Virus record (IMG/VR): IMGVR_UViG_3300024262_000222
Location: 1-25,100 of that record
Length of the DNA: 25,100 nucleotides
Origin: a virus
Strand: one strand, 5' to 3'
Shown: piece by piece, positions 15,437 to 23,606 of the stretch
Layout of the letters: every line of letters starts with the position of its first letter
Numbering within the stretch: position 1 is the first letter of the stretch
The notes under the pieces: generated by a model
Told to the model about the DNA's origin: nothing
The model's input: only the letters and a program-made list of their open reading frames with translations
Databases searched by the model: none
Position numbers and translations under genes: made by a program

Positions 15437-17944
15437 TTATGCAGATGTCTGCTGAAAACGGAATCGAACAAACTCAGCGGGTGTGTTAGCGGCTACACCG
15501 ATATCGATGATGACTTGTCCGGCAGCGATGGAGCTAGCATCGTTGTTAGAGTCGTCTACAATTACAAAGAACGCTTCGGAGGGTGTAGCACCTGCGAACA
15601 TACCTTCATTGTATAGATTAGTTAAGAAACCGGATAGCTGCGCTTTGATACGAGCCCAAAGTGCGGGACCGTTGTTCTCGAACACAATCCAATGGGTTGA
15701 GTTGAAAACAGACTTCTCCATGAACATGAACAGACGACGTACGTTAACGTAACGCCATTCCGATTCGGTGGCCATGGTACGAACACCCCAGACAGCTAGT
15801 CCGGTCTGAGGGGAAGAAATAAGAGGGTTGACCTTGTTAGGGTAAACAAAGTCTCGCTCACCTTGTGTAGGATCTATCTCTAGACCCGTTAAGAAGCGCA
15901 GAGCGCCGTCAACTGTTCCGCCTGGAGCCTTAGCAACGTTCTTGTTAGAATCGGTGCGGGCGTAAATACCAGCGATGTGTCCTAGAGCAGGCATGACCTT
16001 AGGGCGGTTATCCGCTAGAGGGTCAGCTACTCGAACATGCGGCCAGTATAGAGCTGCGAACTTGCTGTAACGACCTAGGTCGTAACGGATCCAGTCCACT
16101 GCCTCTTGTGCGCTAGAGCCTACTGGAGGCTGAAGAATTGCGAAGCGATCTCCACCAGAAGGTAGAGCTGCTCTGCTATCTACGTAGTCCAAAATGTCGC
16201 CTGTGATTACGAGGTCACCTACGAAGTCTGGAATAGCGAGCTGCATTAGCTCCTCTACACGATCAAGAGCGTACATACCCTCACTAGACGCGGCTAGCGC
16301 TGGAGCTGTGAACTCATTTCGACCGTAAGTACCAGCACCGAACGTACCGTTAGATCCGCCAGCAAACTGCTCAGTGTGAGTAGTCTCTGTGGGAGCCTGA
16401 GTGTAAGCTGCGGTTACTAGAGACGCGCCGTTAAGGGGTCCTGATGTTTTGAAATCCAGGGCTCCTGTGGTGTAGTTTACAGTATTGTTTCCCGTAGGAT
16501 CTATCCAGCCTATTAGGTTACCAGAACCGTCGTCTGTGATGGTCTTGGCTACGCCGGTAGCGTCCTGCATGGAGATGGTAATAGAACGAGAAGCTACAGG
16601 AGCCTCGCCTAGAGAAGTTACAATAGTTTGACCTGTGGCGGATTCGTCACCACCAGCTAGTACCAACGACCTTACGATTCCGTTTAGTTGATTAGGAGCC
16701 TCGTCGCCAGCAGGCTCGTTGACGTTGATGTAATCAGACAATTCATTGATTACGTCTGGCATGTATTGAGCGTCGGTAGAATCGTTTAAGCTGAGCTGCT
16801 CAAAAGTTTCTACGATACTGAATAGGCCGGACGAGGTATTTAGAAGTAATACGTTTACTTGGTACCTAGAGTAGGACGCGGTAGCTACGGTGAAGAAGTC
16901 TTGATCACCTGTGATCTGAACTCGCATGTTATTGGCCCAGGTACCCTTAGAGATAGGGTCCATGTTCCAAGCACTGATGCTGTAATTAGCCAGTATTCTA
17001 GCGTCATCGTGAGGAGCTGCGGTGGGATCAAAAGAGTAGGCACCTGTGACGTAATCGATAGCGCCAGGAGCCGAAAGAGCGCCCCCTGTTACAGGTAGAA
17101 CTCCAGCACCGTCGTCAGTTACAGCTAGGGTAGCTGTAGCTGGGGTGATGTCCATGGTCACGGCGATACCGTCACCGCCTATGACAATAGACTCCGCTCC
17201 TGCGAATTCTACGGAACCGATACCGGTTCTGTGGTCGAACACAACAACTGTACCAGCGCCACTAGTCGTAGTAGACACACTACCTGAGGTAGGCTTGACT
17301 AGTAGTAGAGTAGTTGGGGTAGCGCCATCGAAGTCCCAGTTAAGGGTAAGGGTACCAGGAACAAGAGCGTCAAGCTCTCCGTCGATAGCTGGAATAGAAG
17401 TAGGATCTACGCGGAACTCGTAAATTTGAGTAGCGCCTGCACCGTCTAGTACTAGAGGAGTAGTTCCGTCACGAGCCATCAAAGGGTCGGCCGCAGCAGG
17501 AGTACCCGCCCCGCGCCAAGACACTGTAAAGCTCCCAGCAACAATAGGGCTGGCGCCGGAGTTAACCTTAAGAGAGGTAGTAACATCGGTCTTGGAGAAG
17601 GTCGTAAGAGCGCCGTCGCCTACTTCGATCTCTTGATCCGTCTGTAGACTGTCAACTAGGGCGTCGGCAGCCACGGCGTCACTAGGTACAACGCGAACGA
17701 CGAACGCGCGGCGTCCTCCGTTGTTGAAGTACGCCGCCATTGTAAGGGTTAGGTGAGATTCAGCCACTTGAGGGCCGAAGGTGCGGATAAACCCTGGGTA
17801 CGAGGTTACAAGGGTCGCGATGTTCTCGGGACCTCTATCTGTATAACCGATAGTACCTAGGTTGGACGTCGAAACGGCCTGGATAACCTGGACCTGACTT
17901 GGAACCTCTTCGATGAAGACTCCGGGGCTCAATAATTCTGCCAT
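15437..17944 (-). CDS. contractile tail sheath protein
   Basis: An 835-residue sheath subunit. The N-terminal LSPGVFIEEVPS (5-16) and the following TIGYTDRGPENIATLVTSYP are hallmarks of the family and form the start of the domain that contacts the tube. The C-terminal 200 residues contain the conserved core: GLAVWGVRTMATESEWRYVN, then VRRLFMFMEKSVFNSTHWIV, and LSGFLTNLYNEGMFAG. Residues about 100-480 are a long beta-rich, Asp/Thr/Gly-rich region with repeat-like units (TVNYTTGALDF, IDYVTGAYSFDPTA) that makes it longer than T4 gp18 (659). This part probably forms surface domains. ATG at 17944 uses AGGAG located inside the last codons of the upstream endonuclease. Its first four codons encode MAEL, like the endonuclease. 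Confidence 0.95.
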   Translation of the reverse strand: MAELLSPGVFIEEVPSQVQVIQAVSTSNLGTIGYTDRGPENIATLVTSYPGFIRTFGPQVAESHLTLTMAAYFNNGGRRAFVVRVVPSDAVAADALVDSLQTDQEIEVGDGALTTFSKTDVTTSLKVNSGASPIVAGSFTVSWRGAGTPAAADPLMARDGTTPLVLDGAGATQIYEFRVDPTSIPAIDGELDALVPGTLTLNWDFDGATPTTLLLVKPTSGSVSTTTSGAGTVVVFDHRTGIGSVEFAGAESIVIGGDGIAVTMDITPATATLAVTDDGAGVLPVTGGALSAPGAIDYVTGAYSFDPTAAPHDDARILANYSISAWNMDPISKGTWANNMRVQITGDQDFFTVATASYSRYQVNVLLLNTSSGLFSIVETFEQLSLNDSTDAQYMPDVINELSDYINVNEPAGDEAPNQLNGIVRSLVLAGGDESATGQTIVTSLGEAPVASRSITISMQDATGVAKTITDDGSGNLIGWIDPTGNNTVNYTTGALDFKTSGPLNGASLVTAAYTQAPTETTHTEQFAGGSNGTFGAGTYGRNEFTAPALAASSEGMYALDRVEELMQLAIPDFVGDLVITGDILDYVDSRAALPSGGDRFAILQPPVGSSAQEAVDWIRYDLGRYSKFAALYWPHVRVADPLADNRPKVMPALGHIAGIYARTDSNKNVAKAPGGTVDGALRFLTGLEIDPTQGERDFVYPNKVNPLISSPQTGLAVWGVRTMATESEWRYVNVRRLFMFMEKSVFNSTHWIVFENNGPALWARIKAQLSGFLTNLYNEGMFAGATPSEAFFVIVDDSNNDASSIAAGQVIIDIGVAANTPAEFVRFRFQQTSA

Positions 17945-17945
17945 T

Positions 17946-18473
17946 TTAGTTGACTCCTGCTAGTAGGGTAGAGTAGGTTCTTAAGGATCTAAGATCCTCG
18001 CACATGCTGCCTAGAAGATCCACCTCGTTAGGGAACCTCCTCAACCAACCTTTCCTACCTATAAGGTTGTCGCTAGCGTAATTTAGTAAATCCTTCCAGA
18101 TGGCGTAGTCTCTGGACTTCTTACTTTGAAGCGGATATTTATCGAAATGAGGTACAACGTAGTCTAATAGGTCTTGTGGTTTGCGTATTTGGAAGTTGCG
18201 AACAGGTTTACCTTTTAAACCAAGTCGAACTACAGATGGAGCGTTAATACTAAACTTCTTATTAGTTACGATTCCACAACCAAAGTACGAAGGGAGTCTA
18301 TCCAATACAGCAGTATCGTCCGCCCTAAGCGCTACTTGCAGACGTATGTCTAACTCAACACAAGCTACCGTGTTCCCACTAGAGGTTTTTTTGTTTCTGT
18401 GTTGCAGTCCTGCGTAGAAACAGCCCTCGCCGTCTACTAGTCCGGTAACCCACCAGCCGTTTAGTTCAGCCAT
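17946..18473 (-). CDS. LAGLIDADG homing endonuclease, single-motif type
   Basis: A 175-residue protein with one LAGLIDADG motif, WVTGLVDGEG at 8-17, followed by CFYAGLQHR. Further matches to the LAGLIDADG_1 group are VELDIRLQVALRADD (39-53) and PHFDKYPLQSKKSRDYAIWK (108-127). One motif implies a homodimer. ATG at 18473 has a strong AGGAGG, which overlaps the stop of the preceding Pro-Ala-rich gene. The first four codons encode MAEL, identical in protein and nearly in DNA to the sheath start just downstream. Its final codons carry the sheath ribosome binding site. It therefore seems to have landed at the sheath start without harming the sheath. I see no intron or intein boundaries. Confidence 0.85.
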   Translation of the reverse strand: MAELNGWWVTGLVDGEGCFYAGLQHRNKKTSSGNTVACVELDIRLQVALRADDTAVLDRLPSYFGCGIVTNKKFSINAPSVVRLGLKGKPVRNFQIRKPQDLLDYVVPHFDKYPLQSKKSRDYAIWKDLLNYASDNLIGRKGWLRRFPNEVDLLGSMCEDLRSLRTYSTLLAGVN

Positions 18474-18479
18474 ATCTTG

Positions 18480-18848
18480 TTACCTCCTGGTCCTTTTTTT
18501 TCTGGTCTTCTTGCTGTCGCCGTCCTCTTCAGGATCGCTTGGCATGTCTTCCATATCTTCGGACGCTTCTAGTTTAACGGGTTCTTCCGGCTCAAAAATA
18601 ACAGGCGCGGGTGCAGGAGCAGGGGCGGGCACAGGCGCGGGGGCGGGGGCGATAACAGGGGTAGGAGGGGAAAGCTCCATCCTGAATTTAGGTGGAACTA
18701 ACATATTCTTTTTAACATAACGAACTACGGAAGCACACCCTTCATCTTCGCGAGATAACTCAACATAACTCTTGGCTGCTACGACTGTCGAACCACTTGA
18801 GAGTGATAAGGGTAGCGGACCTCTTGTTTTATTGTAGTATCTGGGCAT
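18480..18848 (-). CDS. Pro-Ala-rich small protein before the sheath, unknown
   Basis: A 122-residue protein. Residues 1-52 (MPRYYNKTRGPLPLSLSSGS, then YVELSREDEGCASVVRYVKK) form a compact domain I cannot name. Residues about 60-83 are a Pro-Ala run (PAPAPVPAPAPAPAP), mirrored in DNA as GC-rich low-complexity sequence around 18600-18660. Next comes an acidic stretch (EASEDMEDMPSDPEEDGDS) and a basic end (KKTRKKRTRR). The layout, a domain on a stiff linker with a charged tail, suggests an assembly or tethering role. ATG at 18848 starts three bases after the tail-terminator stop; its stop is overlapped by the endonuclease ribosome binding site. Confidence 0.72.
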   Translation of the reverse strand: MPRYYNKTRGPLPLSLSSGSTVVAAKSYVELSREDEGCASVVRYVKKNMLVPPKFRMELSPPTPVIAPAPAPVPAPAPAPAPVIFEPEEPVKLEASEDMEDMPSDPEEDGDSKKTRKKRTRR

Positions 18849-18851
18849 AGT

Positions 18852-19628
18852 TTAAAGTACCTCGGTAGTAATTGTGGGAAGGCTTGTAACAGTATTGTGC
18901 TCCTCGGGATCCAATAGATCAAGCTCTCCTTCAATTCGTATCGTTACGGCAAATCCTATCACACGATCTGCCACTTCGGGAACCTCATCTAAATGACTAA
19001 TCGACTCTTGGAAGCAATCGTACGTTCTTCCGTCGCCTATAGAGTCGTTTAGGTATAGGTAGGAGTAGGGCTGAAATACGCGTAGGACAGCTTTTAGGAT
19101 AGCGTTGGCTTGATTCGTTTGACCCATCCCGCCTCTGTTACGAGCGAGAATAGAAATCGTATACGTTATATCGTAAGGCGCAGCTTGCTGTAATTGCTCC
19201 ACCTTGTCCCAGTTAACGAGAGCCGGAGCGTCTGGGTTTCCTGGATTTGAATCGACTGTAGTTTCTTGAGCTGTTACTGCGGGAGCGCGGTATTGTAAGG
19301 TACCAGGATGCCAACGATTCATCGTAGGAGCGATATCATCCCGTCGTATAGAAATAAGCGGATAATCGAATTTTTCTAAAACATCCTCAGGAAAAGCAAA
19401 TATTATGGGGACGCCTGGAAGCCCTGGACGCCCAACCCTACCTCGCACCAAAGGTATGTTTAGGAAATAGTTACTAGCTTGCTGCCCATTGGGGAACGTA
19501 ACTGTCTCCAAGGTAGCACCTAAAGTAGTAACGACTCCTTGGTCGAAACTACGTAGGTCTACCGTGCCGGTTCTAGCTCTACCCTCGATACGGTCTCGTA
19601 GAGCTTGGGTTGCTGCGTCGTCTGCCAA
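18852..19628 (-). CDS. probable tail terminator / sheath-stabiliser protein
   Basis: A 258-residue protein located between the neck genes and the sheath, the usual site of the protein that caps tube and sheath and joins tail to neck (T4 gp3/gp15 role). The segment APYDITYTISILARNRGGMG (about 156-175) followed by ILKAVLRVFQPY and, after 25 residues, VADRVIGFAVTIRIEGELDL has the alternating alpha/beta pattern of tail-terminator proteins. The N-terminal part (TLETVTFPNGQQASNYFLNI, GRVGRPGLPGVPIIFAFPED) I do not recognise. The start appears to be TTG at 19628: the next in-frame Met is beyond residue 100, and the TTG lies eight bases after the previous stop, so coupling is likely. Function is inferred from place and fold pattern. 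Confidence 0.6.
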   Translation of the reverse strand: MADDAATQALRDRIEGRARTGTVDLRSFDQGVVTTLGATLETVTFPNGQQASNYFLNIPLVRGRVGRPGLPGVPIIFAFPEDVLEKFDYPLISIRRDDIAPTMNRWHPGTLQYRAPAVTAQETTVDSNPGNPDAPALVNWDKVEQLQQAAPYDITYTISILARNRGGMGQTNQANAILKAVLRVFQPYSYLYLNDSIGDGRTYDCFQESISHLDEVPEVADRVIGFAVTIRIEGELDLLDPEEHNTVTSLPTITTEVL

Positions 19629-19636
19629 GTGAGGTA

Positions 19637-20188
19637 CTAGATAGCCTTAGCCATCTCCAGTACTTTGTTTGCGAAACCGCTGGTTTTAGCGGCTCCCATC
19701 CACATAGACACTTCGTTGTCCGAGGCATCTTCGCCGGGCATAGGAGGCATAGATCCGTCCTCTTCCATCTCGTCCGCCATAAGCATAATGAACTCTATAG
19801 CCATGTCCTCATCAGCGTTAAGCGATGTCGTAAGGCGCTCTAGGATGGAATCTAGGTATAGGTCGAAAGCGTCGTTTACGTCGGTCTCGTTGTCGTCGGC
19901 GTCCTCCGCCTCCATACCGTCCATCATCTCAAGTCGGATGCGGTCTAGTAAGTCTTTGGCGTCTTCCCCTATGGAGAAAGCTCCTTTAGATTCTGAGGAA
20001 TCTCCGGTCTCTAGAACAGATTTACCGCTGTGCTTGGACAGCTTCTTCTTGCTCAGGGCCTTCTCTTTTTTGCTAACGGACTTGCCGTACTTCTTGGGGT
20101 TTTGCTTATCCCAAGGAGCGGATTTAGCCTCTAGCTTGGCCTTTATTTGGCCTAGCAGTTCGGTGGTAGTTTCATTTAAAAGGTACAT
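19637..20188 (-). CDS. Lys-rich/acidic two-part protein with capsid-targeting-like leader
   Basis: A 183-residue protein of unknown family. The leader TTELLGQIKAKLEAKS (8-23) matches those of the genes at 10584-11267 and 23319-23591. Next is a very Lys-rich stretch (about 28-60: PKKYGKSVSKKEKALSKKK), then a strongly acidic helical C-terminus (about 75-165) with several Met. A basic segment behind a removable leader would suit a DNA-associated internal protein, while the acidic half resembles scaffold-like helices. ATG at 20188 with GAGG upstream; stop TAG at 19637, eight bases before the next start. Confidence 0.75.
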   Translation of the reverse strand: MYLLNETTTELLGQIKAKLEAKSAPWDKQNPKKYGKSVSKKEKALSKKKLSKHSGKSVLETGDSSESKGAFSIGEDAKDLLDRIRLEMMDGMEAEDADDNETDVNDAFDLYLDSILERLTTSLNADEDMAIEFIMLMADEMEEDGSMPPMPGEDASDNEVSMWMGAAKTSGFANKVLEMAKAI

Positions 20189-20202
20189 ACTGGGGTCCTC
20201 GG

Positions 20203-21015
20203 TTAGGGTCTAATTCCTAGTTTACGCTGGAAAGGCACGAATTTCCTGGCCTCGCCAGGTCGGATCTTGGATGCTGTATGGATCTTCTCCCATCGCTTCC
20301 AACCTGTAAAGGAAGCGTTTGTGAAAAGCATCTTTATTTTTGGGTTCCTAGCCATCCTCTTGATTCCGGAAGTCTTAAGATCTTGCAGGGTGGGCCTCCA
20401 GTGGGGGGCAGGTTTCTCTCCTAGTCCAAACTCTAGGCGGAAGGCCGCGTAACCTATATCAGGTACAGCCTTAGGAGTTTTTATTCTAGAGGTGCGGGAA
20501 GACGTTACGGCTTTACCTACGCTTAGTAAGGCTGGCCTCCACTTGTATTCATCTTTGCGGCGCGCCTTACGTATCTTAGTCACCGTATTACCGGCCACTT
20601 TCTTAGAGGTTACTATGGCCTTTGTACCGTCTGGCGTGAACGGTAATGTATCCATAGTCCACGGATTATGCTGCTCTAGTACTTGTACAGCTGGATCTGG
20701 CCTAGTTAGTCTAGGGCGAGATCTTACGTACAATAGTGTGTTAGGAGCATCTACTTTAGAGGTACCTACAGCTCCTGGATTAGAACGCACGGCGTAGGCG
20801 TAGTCGTTACCACCTACTGACACCTCTACTACATCCAATGAATTTCTGTACACAGCCTGGTCTGGGCCGTTGGGTAGGCGCTCTAGTAGACCTGCTTTGG
20901 TCTTCATAGCGGCCTCGTAAGCGAGGCGCTTACGTAACGCGCGCGTGCGCCTGGGCCACGACTTCGTTACAGCTACGGCGTTATGAAACGCTTGGTCTCC
21001 TTTGACGTAGAACAC
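20203..21015 (-). CDS. neck/tail-completion-like protein, basic
   Basis: A 270-residue, strongly basic protein in the connector block. Parts resemble the HK97 gp10-type tail-completion pattern: an N-terminal helix (RRTRALRKRLAYEAAMKTKA), then DYAYAVRSNPGAVG (about 77-90) and later YAAFRLEFGLGEKPAPHWRP (about 194-213), where such proteins have a 'YA..VE.GT...P..P..RP' signature. A head-to-tail joining role fits the location between neck genes and the tail terminator. GTG at 21015 overlaps the previous TAG by one base (TAGTG), with AAGGA upstream. The homology is suggestive only. Confidence 0.6.
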   Translation of the reverse strand: MFYVKGDQAFHNAVAVTKSWPRRTRALRKRLAYEAAMKTKAGLLERLPNGPDQAVYRNSLDVVEVSVGGNDYAYAVRSNPGAVGTSKVDAPNTLLYVRSRPRLTRPDPAVQVLEQHNPWTMDTLPFTPDGTKAIVTSKKVAGNTVTKIRKARRKDEYKWRPALLSVGKAVTSSRTSRIKTPKAVPDIGYAAFRLEFGLGEKPAPHWRPTLQDLKTSGIKRMARNPKIKMLFTNASFTGWKRWEKIHTASKIRPGEARKFVPFQRKLGIRP

Positions 21016-21464
21016 TACTCGTCGTCCTTCTTGAAGGATGCCTCTACTTCGCTGATAGCCTGGAATAGGGACTTAACCTCTGGTCCCATAATTTCCCGAA
21101 TAGTTAGGGCTCCGTTGTTGGACCGTATAGCGAAGGTAGGGTGTATGCCTGGTTGTCCCATGGGCTTCAGCTCCGCTAACATACGAACGTGCTCCTCGCA
21201 TACACCTATGATGCGGGAGCGGCCGGTTACCTGGATACCGTACTTAGAGTCGGCGCCGCACTTGAAGCACCATCTAGACAAGTCGGACACTGGACCGTCG
21301 TACTCGGGAAAGTCGCTCCCGCCCACAGGGCCCGCGCATCCGCGCTTAGCCAAGCACACGTCTCCGGGTATATTGCGGTCTCGGGCGCCCCAATATTTCT
21401 TGCAGGTGCTGCACACCACAGACAGTCCACCCTGAACAGCTAGTCCTATTTTTACTGGATCCAT
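21015..21464 (-). CDS. small protein with two zinc-finger-like cysteine sets
   Basis: A 149-residue protein. The first set is VCSTCKKYWGARD...DVCLAKRGCAGP (about 17-44), the second WCFKCGADSKYG...GVCEEHVRML (about 65-95), with CxxC paired to C-x5-C or CxxH. They could bind two zinc ions. Between them is GGSDFPEYDGPVSDLSR. The C-terminal 50 residues are helical and charged. I do not recognise the family; it lies inside the neck block and overlaps both neighbours (TAATG upstream, TAGTG downstream), so its amount is tied to theirs. An assembly factor or small structural protein is equally possible. Confidence 0.7.
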   Translation of the reverse strand: MDPVKIGLAVQGGLSVVCSTCKKYWGARDRNIPGDVCLAKRGCAGPVGGSDFPEYDGPVSDLSRWCFKCGADSKYGIQVTGRSRIIGVCEEHVRMLAELKPMGQPGIHPTFAIRSNNGALTIREIMGPEVKSLFQAISEVEASFKKDDE

Positions 21465-22078
21465 TAGTCGTTATCCATTCTACGCTCTGGTGAATACTCT
21501 GTGTTCCTTTTTAGTACACACTTAAATCCTACGAACCCGGCCTGGTCGAACAAGTGCCCGTCTTCGTCTACTTTTGTGATGTTAAAGAAGTAACCGGACC
21601 CAGGTATGTCTTGCTCTGCTACTGAGTACTTCTTGTAGAAAGGCGTATTCCACAGGCGGACCACGTCGTCCTCTGTCGGAATAGGAGCCCCTACGGATTC
21701 TATGTTAGCGCGAGGTATCCACAGCGTGGCGTCCCACTTGACGTGAAAACCTTGCTCCGTAGCTTCGGTGTCAGCTTCGGGATACTCTACAAAGGCTTTG
21801 AACTTGTAAGATCCGTCGAACACGCGCTCAATAGCCTCGTCGTACAACGGGTCCCGCGTAGACGTGTCTAAGTTAAAGTGGAAGAACTCTATCTCCACGC
21901 CAGCTGCGTTTACGTGTTCTGCGGCCCAGCAGTCGAATATGCTCTGCTCTGCGTCGCACAGACTTAGCTCGCAGCTACTCAAGGTAGCTGGGATAATAAG
22001 ACAGTCTATGGGCCCTATATCGCAACCTTTTGGTAGACAGTCTAGTAGAGGGGTACCTTTAATTTTACAACCGGACAT
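21464..22078 (-). CDS. neck/connector-region protein with Cys-rich N-terminus
   Basis: A 204-residue protein. The first 50 residues hold eight cysteines (CKIKGTPLLDCLPKGC, then DC, SSCELSLC, DC). The rest looks beta-rich: VEIEFFHFNLDTSTRDPLYDE, KFKAFVEYPEAD, HVKWDATLWIPRANIES, VRLWNTPFYKKYSV. This resembles head-closure or adaptor proteins in general but I cannot match a named family. It follows the connector-like gene and precedes the zinc-finger gene. ATG at 22078, four bases after the previous stop, with GGGG upstream. Confidence 0.68.
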   Translation of the reverse strand: MSGCKIKGTPLLDCLPKGCDIGPIDCLIIPATLSSCELSLCDAEQSIFDCWAAEHVNAAGVEIEFFHFNLDTSTRDPLYDEAIERVFDGSYKFKAFVEYPEADTEATEQGFHVKWDATLWIPRANIESVGAPIPTEDDVVRLWNTPFYKKYSVAEQDIPGSGYFFNITKVDEDGHLFDQAGFVGFKCVLKRNTEYSPERRMDND

Positions 22079-22081
22079 AAA

Positions 22082-22825
22082 TTACCCCGCTATGAAGTGC
22101 ATAGGCATCGCGCTATCGGCGATCTCCTCTTCTAGTTTTTCCATCTCTTCCCTAGCCTCATCTAGTAGGGTTAATCCGTCCATGGTCGAAGACCCTTGGG
22201 CGGTTGGGAAGGCATCGTACTTAGATCGTATTCTTCCTACAATCTTCTTGGTCCACGCAAGTGCGTAGCGCTTAATTAGATCGTGGTCACGCTCGTTAAG
22301 CTGCTGGATGTCGAAGTTATTTGTCTTGTACTCCACCAGTACGTTGGCGGTGTGCTTAGGGAGTGGGAAGATATTAAGCGTGCGACCGTATTGATTCCAG
22401 TCGGGCTCCGCACCTAGAACACGCTTGGCCATCTCAGTGTACTGACGAACCTGAACTAGGGTAGAGTACAGACCCCCAGAGTCTGGGGCGGCGAACACGT
22501 CATATGGAACTGCGTCGTCTATGAGTCCGAATGGGTTGAAGATCAACGAGAAGTCGAACGGGTTCACAGTAAATACAACATCCGTTACTGTGTCTACGTC
22601 ATCCGGTAAGCAGTAAGCGGTAACGCCGTCCTGCACAGGTAGAACCAATACTTTGGTAAGACCTTTCTTAGCTGTGAACCATCGGATGGCCGTCTCAATG
22701 ACGTCACACATATGCTCTTGCGTAACTTCTACCTTTAGAAAGGGCGCGCCCATTTGGCGAAGGATCCACTCCTTCACCTGACCGTCGTCCATTAACTGGG
22801 AGTTATGCGCGAATTCAGTAGCCAC
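22082..22825 (-). CDS. neck protein / head-tail connector-like virion protein
   Basis: A 247-residue protein. The N-terminal QVKEWILRQMGAPFLKVEVT and EHMCDVIETAIRWFTAKKGL (about 16-58) match a pattern I associate with neck proteins of T4-related myoviruses (the gp13 position). A beta-rich middle follows, with PDDVDTVTDVVFTVNPFD and LNIFPLPKHTANVLVEYKTN, then a long C-terminal helix (RDHDLIKRYALAWTKKIVGR, and EEMEKLEEEIAD near the end). It heads the connector block. The start is GTG at 22825 without a visible Shine-Dalgarno, so the exact start is uncertain; ATG at codon 12 is another choice. Confidence 0.68.
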   Translation of the reverse strand: MATEFAHNSQLMDDGQVKEWILRQMGAPFLKVEVTQEHMCDVIETAIRWFTAKKGLTKVLVLPVQDGVTAYCLPDDVDTVTDVVFTVNPFDFSLIFNPFGLIDDAVPYDVFAAPDSGGLYSTLVQVRQYTEMAKRVLGAEPDWNQYGRTLNIFPLPKHTANVLVEYKTNNFDIQQLNERDHDLIKRYALAWTKKIVGRIRSKYDAFPTAQGSSTMDGLTLLDEAREEMEKLEEEIADSAMPMHFIAG

Positions 22826-22866
22826 TTTCGCATTTTAGCGCGTTTCGGGCTATTCGGGAAGATGTT

Positions 22867-23280
22867 CTACAGGGCTATAGATATGTCACCCATAGCATCA
22901 GCCTCTCCTTGGGGGTTACGCTCCACAGGGCTGCTGTAATCGTCGTCTAGGGCCTCCTCCTCGGAGGTCAAGAGTGCCGCGTCTTCTACTAGGGAGGGCG
23001 CTGACGGGGCTGCTAGCTCCTCACGTAGGGCCTCTACCGCCTCTTTGACAGTAGTGAGTGCGTTCACTGCTCTGTCGAACTCTTGTATGACTAGATCTGT
23101 CAACGCTAGAATTTTATAACCGCGTTCGTCGAGGTCGTCCTTGGGCACGGATTTGGGAGTGGCCTCTACGGTCAGGGCCTCGCGCGCGGGCTCGTATGCA
23201 GGCGCGGGCGGGTCTACGCGCGTAGGCGTGACCGGTTCTAAATCTGCAAGCTCGGCGAGTAGGTCATCTGTAGATGTCAT
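22867..23280 (-). CDS. acidic Pro/Ala/Glu-rich small protein, unknown
   Basis: A 137-residue acidic protein. ATG at 23280 is preferred to an in-frame TTG one codon earlier because AGGA lies seven bases before it. The N-terminus (TSTDDLLAELADLEPVTPTR) loosely resembles the leader found in other small genes here. Residues about 25-50 are Pro/Ala/Glu-rich and likely disordered. Residues about 52-90 (GYKILALTDLVIQEFDRAVN, ALTTVKEAVEALREELA) form a helix with coiled-coil spacing. The C-terminus is disordered and acidic. It could be a core, scaffold or chaperone-like factor; nothing identifies it. Confidence 0.65.
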   Translation of the reverse strand: MTSTDDLLAELADLEPVTPTRVDPPAPAYEPAREALTVEATPKSVPKDDLDERGYKILALTDLVIQEFDRAVNALTTVKEAVEALREELAAPSAPSLVEDAALLTSEEEALDDDYSSPVERNPQGEADAMGDISIAL

Positions 23281-23318
23281 CAAAACATCCTACATAAAAA
23301 CTATCCGCTACACAACAG

Positions 23319-23591
23319 TTAGGTTAAGTCGATTAACTCTTGGCGGAGCTTATCTGCCTTCTTCTTGCCGATGCGGTCGGATAGATCGTTCCACGGAGCT
23401 TTACCTGTTTTGTGAATGGTCCACAGGTAATGGCGTATGTTAGGCCAATCTGGGTTATCGTGCCTAGTCTTAGCGTACTTCGTGTGCAGCTTGAGCGCCG
23501 CGCCCTTATACTCGGGGCCAGCGGCGTACGGATCCTTGCCTTCTAAGGTTTCCCGAACAGCTTCAAGTAGTTCTAATGTCGCTTTATTCAT
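23319..23591 (-). CDS. small basic protein with capsid-targeting-like leader
   Basis: A 90-residue protein, ATG at 23591 with AAGGA upstream. Its leader MNKATLELLEAVRETLEGKD shares T5, L8, L9, E10, V12, R13, L16, E17 and K19 with the gene at 10584-11267 at identical positions. The rest is basic and aromatic: YKGAALKLHTKYAKTRHDNP, DWPNIRHYLWTIHKTGKAPW, ending in a Lys-rich helix. No family recognised. It is one of several short genes in tandem after the capsid gene. A packaged internal protein is the favoured inference. Confidence 0.72.
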   Translation of the reverse strand: MNKATLELLEAVRETLEGKDPYAAGPEYKGAALKLHTKYAKTRHDNPDWPNIRHYLWTIHKTGKAPWNDLSDRIGKKKADKLRQELIDLT

Positions 23592-23606
23592 GGAGAGTGT
23601 CCTTAT

